Origin: Pseudolabrys sp.
GTDB taxonomy: Bacteria; Pseudomonadota; Alphaproteobacteria; Rhizobiales; Xanthobacteraceae
Length of the DNA stretch: 64,000 bases
NCBI GenBank assembly: GCA_022841665.1
Contig: JALHRB010000005.1
Coordinates: 1-64,000 of the forward strand
Direction: 5' to 3'
A model generated the notes under the pieces. It did no database searches. It was not told where the DNA came from and saw only the letters and a program-made list of their open reading frames with translations. A program made the position numbers and the translations under genes. This document shows positions 38,092-45,166 of the stretch, one piece after another; the first letter of the stretch is position 1, and every line of letters starts with the position of its first letter.

Positions 38092-38870
38092 AGGCGCGCG
38101 CGCTCCGTATTGCTTTGCCGCTGCTGGTGCTGGCCTTCGTGCTGCTGGCCTGGGACCTGGCCGTGCGCGCCTTCGCCATCCCGCCTTATGTGCTGCCCGG
38201 CCCGGGCCTCGTGCTCGCGACCTTGATCGCCGACGCCGGGCTGCTCGGGCAGTCGCTGTGGGTGACGCTGGCGATCACCTTCGAAGGCTTCCTGCTGGCG
38301 GCCGTCGGCGGCATCGCGCTGGCGGTCGCCTTCAACCAGTGGCGCGCAGTCGAATATTCGCTCTATCCCTACGCCGTCATCTTGCAAGTCACGCCGGTGG
38401 TCGCCGTCGCGCCGCTGCTGCTGATCTACCTGCCGCAGCCGCTGGCGGTGCTGGCCTGCGCCTGGATCGTCGCCTTCTTTCCTGTGCTCGCCAACACCAC
38501 GCTCGGCTTGAATTCGGTCGATCATAATCTGCTGGCGTTGTTCGACCTGTACAAAGCCTCGCGCTGGCAGGTGCTGTGGAACCTGAAGCTGCCGGCGGCG
38601 CTGCCGCAGATGCTGGCCGGCCTGCGCATTGCCGGCGGCCTGTCGCTGATCGGCGCGGTGGTGGCGGAGATCGCGGCCGGCTCGGCCGGCGCCGGCTCGG
38701 GGCTGGCCTACCGCATCGCCGAGTCCGGTTACCGGCTCAACATCCCGCGCATGTTCGCGGCGCTGCTGCTCTTGTCGCTCGCCGGCGTCGCGATCTTCTT
38801 TGCGCTGTCGTTGCTCTCGCATTTGGCGCTGCGCCGCTGGCACGAAAGCGCGCTCAGGCGCGAGCTCTAG
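38088..38870 (+). CDS. ABC transporter permease (BPD type)
   Basis: A 260-residue inner-membrane permease with six predicted helices. The coupling (EAA) loop is seen in FDLYKASRWQVLWNLKLPAA followed by LPQMLAGLRIAGGLSLIGA near residue 170. It starts at ATG 38088, overlapping the ATPase gene. The last sense codons are AGGCGCGAGCTC and the stop TAG lies inside CTAG, the first four bases of a hairpin repeat (38867-39032). The natural C-terminus may therefore have been reset by insertion of that element. Confidence 0.93.
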   Translation: MKARALRIALPLLVLAFVLLAWDLAVRAFAIPPYVLPGPGLVLATLIADAGLLGQSLWVTLAITFEGFLLAAVGGIALAVAFNQWRAVEYSLYPYAVILQVTPVVAVAPLLLIYLPQPLAVLACAWIVAFFPVLANTTLGLNSVDHNLLALFDLYKASRWQVLWNLKLPAALPQMLAGLRIAGGLSLIGAVVAEIAAGSAGAGSGLAYRIAESGYRLNIPRMFAALLLLSLAGVAIFFALSLLSHLALRRWHESALRREL

Positions 38871-39032
38871 TGGTCCGATTCTAACATTCGCATCCCGTCT
38901 GTGGAGGCACTTTTGCGAATGTTAGAATCAAAGGACCACTAGCAAGTTATTGTGCTAGTGGAGCTTTGGATTTGACGTTCGCTTAAGATATTCGCGGCTA
39001 GCGGGTAGCGAACGTCAAATCCGCTCCACTAG
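38867..39032. repeat. Pair of CTAG-ended hairpin elements between convergent genes
   Basis: Element 1 (38867-38942) pairs CTAGTGGTCCGATTCTAACA (and TTCGCA) with its complement, ending GGACCACTAG, around a 21-base loop. Element 2 (38955-39032) pairs CTAGTGGAGCTTTGGATTTG (and ACGTTCGCT) with its complement, ending CGCTCCACTAG, around a 23-base loop. Each has a three-base TTT/AAA bulge, on the right arm in element 1 and on the left arm in element 2, so they are diverged copies in opposite orientation. The outer CTAG on each side supplies the stop codon of the neighbouring gene. Confidence 0.85.
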
Positions 39033-40351
39033 CCGTAGACGCGCGTCATCATCCCGAGCAGCGCCATCACCACGACCACCTCGATCAGGCTGCGGTGGAA
39101 GCGGAAGGCGAGCACGGCGGCCACCGCGGCCAGCAGCGCGGCTTGCTTGTCGAGCGCCAGCGGATCGAAGGCGAACCAGCGCAGCGGCCCCCAGCGCACT
39201 TCGGTGACGTGGCCAAACAGCACGTGCAGCGCGAACCAGACCGACAGATTGAGGATGACGCCGACCACGGCCGCGGTGATCGCCGCCAGCGCGCCGGAGA
39301 GCCGGTGGTTGGCGCGCAGCCCTTCGACGAAAGGCGCGCCGGCGAAGATCCACAGCATCGACGGCACGAAGGTCACCCAGGTCGTCATCGCCGCGCCGAG
39401 CACGCCGGCGGCGACCGGCGAGAACGGCGCCGCGTCGCGAAAGGCCGCGAGAAAACCGACGAATTGCGTCACCAGAATGAGCGGCCCCGGCGTGGTCTCG
39501 GCCAGGCCCAGGCCGTCCACCATCTCCGGCGCGGTCATCCAGCCGTAGGTCTCGACCGCCTGCTGCGCCATGTAGGCGAGCAGCGCATAGGCGCCGCCGA
39601 ACGACACCACCGCGAGCTTGGAGAAGAACACGCCGATGGCGACCAGCACATGCTGCGGGCCGAAAATAATGGCCGCGAGCGCGACCGGCGCCCACCACGC
39701 CAGCAGGCCGAGCACGGCGGCGAGCGTGAACTGCCGCCAGCGGTCTTTGGCCGGCGGCGGCACGCTTTCGGCCTTGGCGGAAAGGCCGAGCCGGCCCGGC
39801 GCCTTGCGCGCCACCACGTATCCAATCGCGGCCGCCGCCGCCACGATCAGCGGGAAGCCCAGGTCCAGAAAGAAGATGCCGACGAAGGCGGCCGCCGCCA
39901 GCCCGAGCAGCAGCGGGGTCTTGAGCGCGCGCCGGCCGATGCGGATGAGCGCCTCGATCACGATCACCAGCACCGCGGCCTTGATGCCGAACAGCGCGCC
40001 CTCGATCAGCGGCACGCCGCGCCCGAGCGCGTAAAGCAGGCTCAGGCCCAGCATCACGAAGGCGCCCGGCAGCACGAACAGGATGCCGGCCGCCAGCCCG
40101 CCGCGCACGCCATGCATCAGCCAGCCGAGATACGTGGCGAGCTTCTGCGCCTCCGGGCCCGGCAGCAGCATGCAGAAATTGAGCGCATGCAGGAAGCGCG
40201 CCTCGTCGACCCACTTTTTCTCGTCGACCGTGACGCGATGCATCATCGCGATTTGCGCGGCCGGCCCGCCGAAATTGATGCACCCGATCTTCAGCCAGGT
40301 CTTGAAGGCCTCGCCGAAGGTCGGGCGGGCGGTCGCGTCAGGCGTGGTCAT
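39029..40351 (-). CDS. chrA: Chromate efflux transporter ChrA
   Basis: A 440-residue bidomain CHR-family transporter that exports chromate; some homologues may handle sulfate-like anions. The first domain has TWLKIGCINFGGPAAQIAMM and NFCMLLPGPEAQKLATYLGW. The second repeats the pattern with FSKLAVVSFGGAYALLAYMA and LAETTPGPLILVTQFVGFLA. About ten to twelve helices are visible. It starts 6 bases after the rhodanese-ChrB gene and so is co-transcribed. The stop codon TAG lies in the terminal CTAG of the hairpin element downstream. Confidence 0.95.
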   Translation of the reverse strand: MTTPDATARPTFGEAFKTWLKIGCINFGGPAAQIAMMHRVTVDEKKWVDEARFLHALNFCMLLPGPEAQKLATYLGWLMHGVRGGLAAGILFVLPGAFVMLGLSLLYALGRGVPLIEGALFGIKAAVLVIVIEALIRIGRRALKTPLLLGLAAAAFVGIFFLDLGFPLIVAAAAAIGYVVARKAPGRLGLSAKAESVPPPAKDRWRQFTLAAVLGLLAWWAPVALAAIIFGPQHVLVAIGVFFSKLAVVSFGGAYALLAYMAQQAVETYGWMTAPEMVDGLGLAETTPGPLILVTQFVGFLAAFRDAAPFSPVAAGVLGAAMTTWVTFVPSMLWIFAGAPFVEGLRANHRLSGALAAITAAVVGVILNLSVWFALHVLFGHVTEVRWGPLRWFAFDPLALDKQAALLAAVAAVLAFRFHRSLIEVVVVMALLGMMTRVYG

Positions 40352-40357
40352 GTTTCC

Positions 40358-41176
40358 TCACGCGGCCTTGGCCGGCCAGTTGTGGCGTTCCTCGGCGGCG
40401 AAGCGCAGCCAAGCGAACAAAGCATCGTAGACCATGAAGCCGCGGTCGAGGAGGCCATGATCGTCGTCCCCGGCCAAGGCCGACAGGCCGAGCGAGACGG
40501 CGTGCAGTCCGGCGGCCTCCGGCGCGAAGTCCGGCCGCGCGGTGTCGGCGCCGCGCACGATCAGCGCCAGCCGCGCCAGCGACGGCTCGCCTTCGAGGCC
40601 GAACAGCTTGAGCATCGTATCGAACGAGCAGCGCTCGCCCTCGTGGCTCAATTCGACGTTCTTGATGTCGAAGGGAACGGCGCCGGTCTCGCGCGCGACA
40701 TTCTGCACCTGGTCCGGATCGACGAACAGGATGCGCGCCTGGCTGTCGAGGAAGCGCTTGATCAGCCACGGGCAGGCGATGCGGTCGATCTTGGGCCGCC
40801 GCCGCGTCACCCAGACGCTCGGGCGCTTCGGCGCCAGCCGGTCGAGCTCCGCTTTGGCGACGAAGGGCAGGCCCGCCTTGGCCCAGGCTTCGTAGCCGCC
40901 TTCCAGCACGCGCGCATCGACGCCGTCGGCGCGCAGCTGCGCCACGGCGCTCTGGCTCATTTCATGGCCGGCCTTGCAGGCGAGGACGAGCGGGCGGTCG
41001 AACGCGTCCGCCCATGCGCGCGCCTTGGCGGCCTCGCGCCAGACGGCGCCAGGCAATAGATGCGGCGATGGTGCGTAGGCGTCGGGCCGCCGCACGTCGA
41101 TGAGTTGCGGCGCGTCGCGCGTCGCCAGCGCGTTCCAGAGATCTTTTGCTGAGATGGAATAGCTCGGAGACAGCAT
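40358..41176 (-). CDS. Rhodanese domain fused to a ChrB-type chromate resistance domain
   Basis: A 272-residue protein from MLSPSYSISAKDLWNALATR; the track adds 26 residues that translate the leader RNA. Residues 1-115 form a rhodanese domain with PQLIDVRRPDAYAPSPHLLP and an active-site loop VLACKAGHEMSQS (Cys near residue 72). The rest matches the ChrB C-terminal domain: VWVTRRRPKIDRIACPWLIK, RFLDSQARILFVDPDQVQ and LSHEGERCSFDTMLKLFGL. In other species ChrB regulates chrA in response to chromate. The DNA-binding N-terminus of ChrB is replaced here by rhodanese, so a sulfur-linked enzymatic or sensing role is more likely. It is co-transcribed with chrA. Confidence 0.88.
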   Translation of the reverse strand: MLSPSYSISAKDLWNALATRDAPQLIDVRRPDAYAPSPHLLPGAVWREAAKARAWADAFDRPLVLACKAGHEMSQSAVAQLRADGVDARVLEGGYEAWAKAGLPFVAKAELDRLAPKRPSVWVTRRRPKIDRIACPWLIKRFLDSQARILFVDPDQVQNVARETGAVPFDIKNVELSHEGERCSFDTMLKLFGLEGEPSLARLALIVRGADTARPDFAPEAAGLHAVSLGLSALAGDDDHGLLDRGFMVYDALFAWLRFAAEERHNWPAKAA

Positions 41177-41254
41177 GGGTCCCCTCCGTGAACGAAGGAG
41201 ACGGTGCTTGGGCCCGCGAGCCTGGAAGCGCGGGGCGACCGCCGTTGGCCCCAC
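41177..41254 (-). promoter_or_regulatory. Candidate cis-regulatory RNA, copy 1, in the rhodanese-ChrB leader
   Basis: On the minus strand the transcript reads GTGGGGCCAACGGCGGTCGC, then CCCGC, a variable 15-base part, GGCCCAAGCACCGTCTCCTT, and CGTTCACGGAGGGGACCC directly before the ATG. GTGGGGC pairs with GCCCCGC. GTCTCC pairs with GGAGGGGAC, which includes the Shine-Dalgarno sequence. Copy 2 at 42136-42212 has the same conserved blocks and a different variable part. Sequestration of the ribosome site and the repeat in two leaders suggest a riboswitch-like element; the ligand is unknown. Confidence 0.6.
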
Positions 41255-41268
41255 TTGGAAAAGCTAGC

Positions 41269-42021
41269 TCAGCCGCTCATCGCGGACAAGCCTGCGGGCA
41301 CGACCAGCGACGTCCCGGCGATCAGCAGCATGACGAGAACGGCTTTCCGAAAGGCCGCATCGTCGAGCTTTCCATAGAGCGCGACGCCGGCCCACAGGCC
41401 GAGCAGCAGCGCCGGCAGGCCCAGCAGAAAAAGCTTGAGGATGTCGGCGTTGAACAGGTGGCCCGACGCCGCAAAGGTCAGTGTCGTCATCGTCATGGTG
41501 ATGAACAGCACCGGCTGAAATATCGCGCGCTGCGCATCTTTCGGACCGCCGCCGAGCTGGACCCAGATCGTGCTGATGACTCCGCCGAGACCGGTGAGGC
41601 CGCCGAGCAGTCCGTTCAAGACGCCGATGCCGGTGTCGACGGCGGCATTGGACTTTATCGGCGCGACGCTCGGCCGAGCGAGATTGTAGGTGCTGTAGGC
41701 GACCAGCAGGACGCCGACGCCCGTGCGCACGTGCGCGGGATTGAGATAGGTCACCAGATAGGCGCCGGCCGGGACGCCGACGGCGCCGCCGACGACGTAA
41801 GGCAGGATCCGCCGCCATTGCAGCGCATGGCGGACCTTCCATATCCCGTAGCTCTGGTTGACCACGCCGCAGGCGGCGATCAGCACCGCCGCTTGCAGCG
41901 GCGTCATGATGTGCAGCCAGACGCCCGACACCACGAGGCCGGCCGCAAAGCCGGTCAGGCCGCTGGTGAAGCCGCCGCAGAAAGTCGCGGCGAGAAAAAG
42001 AGTCATACTCAGTCCATCCAT
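41269..42021 (-). CDS. TauE/SafE-family sulfite/sulfonate exporter, paralogue 1
   Basis: A 250-residue membrane protein of the TSUP family, with about eight helices in two inverted halves. MDGLSMTLFLAATFCGGFTS is the preferred start because it aligns with paralogue 2; the track start at 42069 adds 16 residues. The repeated family motifs are FTSGLTGFAAGLVVSGVWLH near the N-terminus and GLLGGLTGLGGVISTIWVQL in the second half. The family exports sulfite, sulfoacetate and related anions. It is followed by the candidate RNA and the rhodanese-ChrB-chrA pair on the same strand, and preceded by two structured leaders. Confidence 0.9.
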   Translation of the reverse strand: MDGLSMTLFLAATFCGGFTSGLTGFAAGLVVSGVWLHIMTPLQAAVLIAACGVVNQSYGIWKVRHALQWRRILPYVVGGAVGVPAGAYLVTYLNPAHVRTGVGVLLVAYSTYNLARPSVAPIKSNAAVDTGIGVLNGLLGGLTGLGGVISTIWVQLGGGPKDAQRAIFQPVLFITMTMTTLTFAASGHLFNADILKLFLLGLPALLLGLWAGVALYGKLDDAAFRKAVLVMLLIAGTSLVVPAGLSAMSG

Positions 42022-42100
42022 AGCGATCGCTCCCAAGGAGAGAGGGCGCAGCGCTTGGATGAGTGTCATCTGACGGGGAGGCGGCTTGGTCCCCGAGCTT
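42022..42100 (-). promoter_or_regulatory. Leader of TauE/SafE paralogue 1, shared with paralogue 2
   Basis: Minus-strand sequence CGGGGACCAAGCCGCCTCCC, then GTCAGATGACACTCATCCAA and GCGCTGCGCC, ending at the ATGGATGG start. It aligns with the leader of paralogue 2 (42997-43070). A small stem GATGA/TCATC here corresponds to GATGG/CCATC there, a paired change that keeps the stem. This supports a conserved RNA structure, or simple descent from the gene duplication. Confidence 0.45.
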
Positions 42101-42135
42101 TGATTGTTTTCGAATGTTAGTTCGTAAGCAACAAA

Positions 42136-42212
42136 GGTCCCCTCCGCGAACGAAGGAGACGGTGCTTGGGCCGGAGCCTTGGGAAATGCGGGGCGACCGC
42201 CGTTGGCCCCAC
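42136..42212 (-). promoter_or_regulatory. Candidate cis-regulatory RNA, copy 2, upstream of TauE/SafE paralogue 1
   Basis: Minus-strand GTGGGGCCAACGGCGGTCGC and CCCGC are identical to copy 1. The variable part is ATTTCCCAAGGCTCC. GGCCCAAGCACCGTCTCCTT and CGTTCGCGGAGGGGACC then follow, with one base changed in the loop. Here the GGAGGGG block is about 115 bases from the TSUP start, so it cannot directly mask that ribosome site; a different start or a transcriptional effect would be needed. Confidence 0.6.
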
Positions 42213-42255
42213 AACTGAAACATATCGCGGTTGGCCCGCCGCCACAAGCGCCCGC

Positions 42256-42996
42256 TCAGCGGAAGGGCGAGAACGGCACCACCAAGGTCACACCAGACAC
42301 CAGCAGCAGCACGAGGATCGCCTTGCGGAAGGCGGCTTCATCCACGTGGCCATAGAGCTTCATGCCGCTCCACGCGCCCAACAGCAGCAGCGGCAGTCCG
42401 ATCAGGAATGTCTTGACCGTCGGCACGGTGACCGCGCCGGCGATGCCGAGCGAGGTGATGCTCATCAACAGCGTGGCGAGGATGACCGGCTGGAACACGG
42501 CGCGCTGCACGTCCTTCGGCCAGCCGCGCATCTGGCACCAGATGGTGACGATGACGCCGGGCAGGCCGGTCAGGCCGCTCAGCAGACCGTTGAGCACGCC
42601 GGCCGTCAGGTCGGCCGGCACGCCGACGTGCAACGGGTGCACCCTCGGCCGCAACAGGCCGTAGGTGCTGTAGACGATCAGCAGCACGCCGATGCCGGTG
42701 CGCATGTAGGCCGGGTCGATGCGCGCGAGCAGCATGGCGCCGATCGGCACGCCCACCGCGCCGCCGACGACGAACGGCCACATGTGCTGCCAGCGCAGCG
42801 CATGCCGCAGCTTCCAGGTTCCATAGCTTTGCAGGAACAGGCCGCAGCCGACGATGATGGTCGCGGTCTGCAGCGGCGTGAACAAATGCAGCCAGACCGG
42901 CGATACCACCAGGCCCAGCGCGAAGCCGGCGAAACCGCTGACCAGGCCGCCGACGAAGATCGTGACAAGGAACAGTGCGAGCTCAAATCCATCCAT
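42256..42996 (-). CDS. TauE/SafE-family sulfite/sulfonate exporter, paralogue 2
   Basis: A 246-residue TSUP-family membrane protein, clearly homologous along its length to paralogue 1. FVGGLVSGFAGFALGLVVSP and GLLSGLTGLPGVIVTIWCQM are the paired family motifs. Both start MDG. It lies upstream of paralogue 1 on the same strand, and the pair looks like a tandem duplication that has diverged. The neighbouring chromate and rhodanese genes and the shared leaders suggest sulfur oxyanion or sulfonate export. It is divergent from the EamA carrier gene. Confidence 0.9.
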   Translation of the reverse strand: MDGFELALFLVTIFVGGLVSGFAGFALGLVVSPVWLHLFTPLQTATIIVGCGLFLQSYGTWKLRHALRWQHMWPFVVGGAVGVPIGAMLLARIDPAYMRTGIGVLLIVYSTYGLLRPRVHPLHVGVPADLTAGVLNGLLSGLTGLPGVIVTIWCQMRGWPKDVQRAVFQPVILATLLMSITSLGIAGAVTVPTVKTFLIGLPLLLLGAWSGMKLYGHVDEAAFRKAILVLLLVSGVTLVVPFSPFR

Positions 42997-43070
42997 CGGT
43001 CGCCCCGGCAGAAGTGACCAGCACCTGGATGGATGGCTGCCATCTCAAGGGAAGGCTGTTTTTCCCCGCT
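42997..43070 (-). promoter_or_regulatory. Leader of TauE/SafE paralogue 2
   Basis: Minus-strand GCGGGGAAAAACAGCCTTCC, then TTGAGATGGCAGCCATCCAT and CCAGGTGCTGG, ending at the ATGGATGG start. It aligns with 42022-42100, keeping GGGGA, AGATG, CATCCA and GCTG in the same order. The stem GATGG/CCATC replaces GATGA/TCATC of paralogue 1. Confidence 0.45.
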
Positions 43071-43112
43071 GGCGGGAGTATAGCAACCGAACGCACGAAC
43101 TCAATTCATCCG

Positions 43113-44054
43113 ATGGGCGGCACCACCTTCTCAGCAAACGAGATTGCGCAACAGCGCCGGAACCGCCTCATTGGCATCGGCCTGATGTGCTGCGCGGTCG
43201 GCCTGTTCGCCGTGCTCGACACGACGGCGAAATATCTCAGCGTCGAAATGGCCATTCTGCAGATCGCGTGGGCGCGCTACACGGGCGCTTTCGTGCTGAC
43301 GCTGTTCGTGTCGAACCCGATTACCCAGCCGAACCTGCTGCGTACCGGCAATCTCAAGCTGCAGATCCTGCGCGCGGTGTTGCTGGTGGCCTCGACCGTG
43401 CTGAACTTCATGGCGCTGCGCTACATGCAGCTCGACGAAGTGCTTTCGATCATCTTCACGTTCCCCTTCATCGTCGCCATCGCCGCGGGCCCGCTGCTCG
43501 GCGAATGGATCGGCTGGCGGCGCTGGAGCGCAATCTGCTTCGGTTTTGCCGGCGTGCTGGTGATCACCCGGCCGGGCTTCGGCGCGGTGCACCCGGCCGC
43601 CCTGTTCTCGCTGGCCGCGACCATCTGCTACGGCATCTATGCCGTGCTGACCCGCATCGTGTCGCGGGTCGATTCCAACCAGACCTCGCTGTTCTACAAC
43701 AATTTCATCGGCGCACTGCTGGTGCTGCCGGTGATCCCCTTCGTCTGGCAGGCGCCGGCGGACTGGACGGTCGCGCTGCTCCTGGTCGCCACAGGCATCC
43801 TGGGCAGCCTCGGGCATTTCTGCCTGATCGCCGGCCACCGGCTGGCGCCGGCCTCGGTGCTTTCGCCCTTCATCTACACCCAGCTCATCTGGGTGGTGAT
43901 TTTGGGCTATGTGGTGTTCGACCACGTGCCCAATGGCTGGACGATCGCCGGCGCAACCATGGTGATCGGTTCCGGCCTCTATCTGCTCTACCGCGAGCGG
44001 CAGGTGGGCAAGAGCACGACCAGCGAAAGCGTGGTAGAGGGCCCGCTGGAATAG
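43113..44054 (+). CDS. EamA/DMT-family transporter
   Basis: A 313-residue drug/metabolite transporter with ten helices in two EamA repeats. The best start is ATG 43113 (MGGTTFSANEIAQQRRNRLI); the track extends 46 residues into the divergent promoter. The first repeat has LMCCAVGLFAVLDTTAKYLS and IIFTFPFIVAIAAGPLLGEW; the second has YNNFIGALLVLPVIPFVWQA and SPFIYTQLIWVVILGYVVFD. The substrate is unknown: amino acids, metabolites or SAM-like compounds are all known for the family. It ends about 70 bp before the E1 alpha gene and may be co-transcribed with it. Confidence 0.88.
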   Translation: MGGTTFSANEIAQQRRNRLIGIGLMCCAVGLFAVLDTTAKYLSVEMAILQIAWARYTGAFVLTLFVSNPITQPNLLRTGNLKLQILRAVLLVASTVLNFMALRYMQLDEVLSIIFTFPFIVAIAAGPLLGEWIGWRRWSAICFGFAGVLVITRPGFGAVHPAALFSLAATICYGIYAVLTRIVSRVDSNQTSLFYNNFIGALLVLPVIPFVWQAPADWTVALLLVATGILGSLGHFCLIAGHRLAPASVLSPFIYTQLIWVVILGYVVFDHVPNGWTIAGATMVIGSGLYLLYRERQVGKSTTSESVVEGPLE

Positions 44055-44124
44055 AGAGTTGCGGGGCCTCGTTCATCGGGGCTAAGTTCCCGCCCTCAAT
44101 ACGGATTTCGGCCCCCATCGAGGA

Positions 44125-45165
44125 ATGACTATGGCAACAGCGAAGGACCGGGCGCCGGCCCCGGCCGCCTTGGGCTTGAACGACGATATCGGCGAGGAAA
44201 AGCGTTTGGCCCTGTACCGCTCGCAAATACGCCTGCGCGAGGCCGAGCAGCGCGCCTACGACCTGTTCCTGCAGAATCTGGTGAAGGGCACCAGCCACCT
44301 GTCGCTCGGGCAGGAGGCGATTGCTGCCGGCTTTGCCGAAGCCATGCAGAAGGGCGACCTCAGTTTCTGCACCTATCGCGGCCACGCCCATACGTTGGCG
44401 CGCGGCGTGCCGGTCGAAAAAGTCTTGGGCGAGCTGATGCAGCGCGACAACGGCCTGATGCGCGGCAAGGGCGGCTCGATGCACCTCACCTCCGAAGAGC
44501 ATGGTGTCATGGGCTCCTACGCCATCATCGGCGCGCATCTTCCCATAGCGTGTGGCGCCGCCTGGCGCGCGCAGTACAAGGGGCACAAGGACGTGTCGGT
44601 CTGTTTCTTCGGCGACGGCACCACCAATATCGGCGCCTTCCATGAGGCGCTCAATTTCGCCGCGGTGTGGAAGCTGCCGGTGGTCTTCGTCTGCGAGAAC
44701 AATCTCTACATGGAATACACGCCGATCGCCGACGTGACGGCAGTGCCGCAGCCGGCGGCCGACCGCGCTTCCGCCTATGGGCTCGAGCGCATCCTGATCG
44801 ACGGCAACGACGCCGACGTGGTCTATCGCACTGCGCAGAAGGCCTTCGCCAAGGCGCGCGCCGGCGAGGGTCCGTCGCTCATCGAATGCATAACCTACCG
44901 TCACAGCGGCCATTCGCGCGCCGACCCGGGCAAGTATCGCCCCGAGGGCGAGCTGGAGAAATGGAAAGAGCGCGATCCGATCAAGATCTACCGCGAGCGG
45001 CTGAAGCAATTCGGCATCAGCGAGGACCAGATGTCCGACATCGACACCGAGGTGCGCAAGGAAGTGGATGACGCGACCGAGGCCTGCAAGGCCGCGCCAA
45101 TTCCGCCGGTCGACATCCTCACCACCGACGTCTACGCCGACGGCGGCTGGGCCTGGAGAAACTGA
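44125..45165 (+). CDS. Pyruvate/acetoin-type dehydrogenase E1, alpha subunit
   Basis: Thiamine-diphosphate E1 alpha of a 2-oxoacid (or acetoin) dehydrogenase complex, 346 residues. LYRSQIRLREAEQRAYDLFL is the typical start region. GLMRGKGGSMHLTSEEHGVM precedes the cofactor motif VCFFGDGTTNIGAFHEALNF near residue 155, which ends in CENN. CITYRHSGHSRADPGKYR near residue 255 holds the regulated serine/histidine loop. It pairs with E1 beta one base downstream. The sequence fits acetoin dehydrogenase AcoA as well as pyruvate PdhA, so the substrate is left open. Confidence 0.9.
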   Translation: MTMATAKDRAPAPAALGLNDDIGEEKRLALYRSQIRLREAEQRAYDLFLQNLVKGTSHLSLGQEAIAAGFAEAMQKGDLSFCTYRGHAHTLARGVPVEKVLGELMQRDNGLMRGKGGSMHLTSEEHGVMGSYAIIGAHLPIACGAAWRAQYKGHKDVSVCFFGDGTTNIGAFHEALNFAAVWKLPVVFVCENNLYMEYTPIADVTAVPQPAADRASAYGLERILIDGNDADVVYRTAQKAFAKARAGEGPSLIECITYRHSGHSRADPGKYRPEGELEKWKERDPIKIYRERLKQFGISEDQMSDIDTEVRKEVDDATEACKAAPIPPVDILTTDVYADGGWAWRN

Positions 45166-45166
45166 T

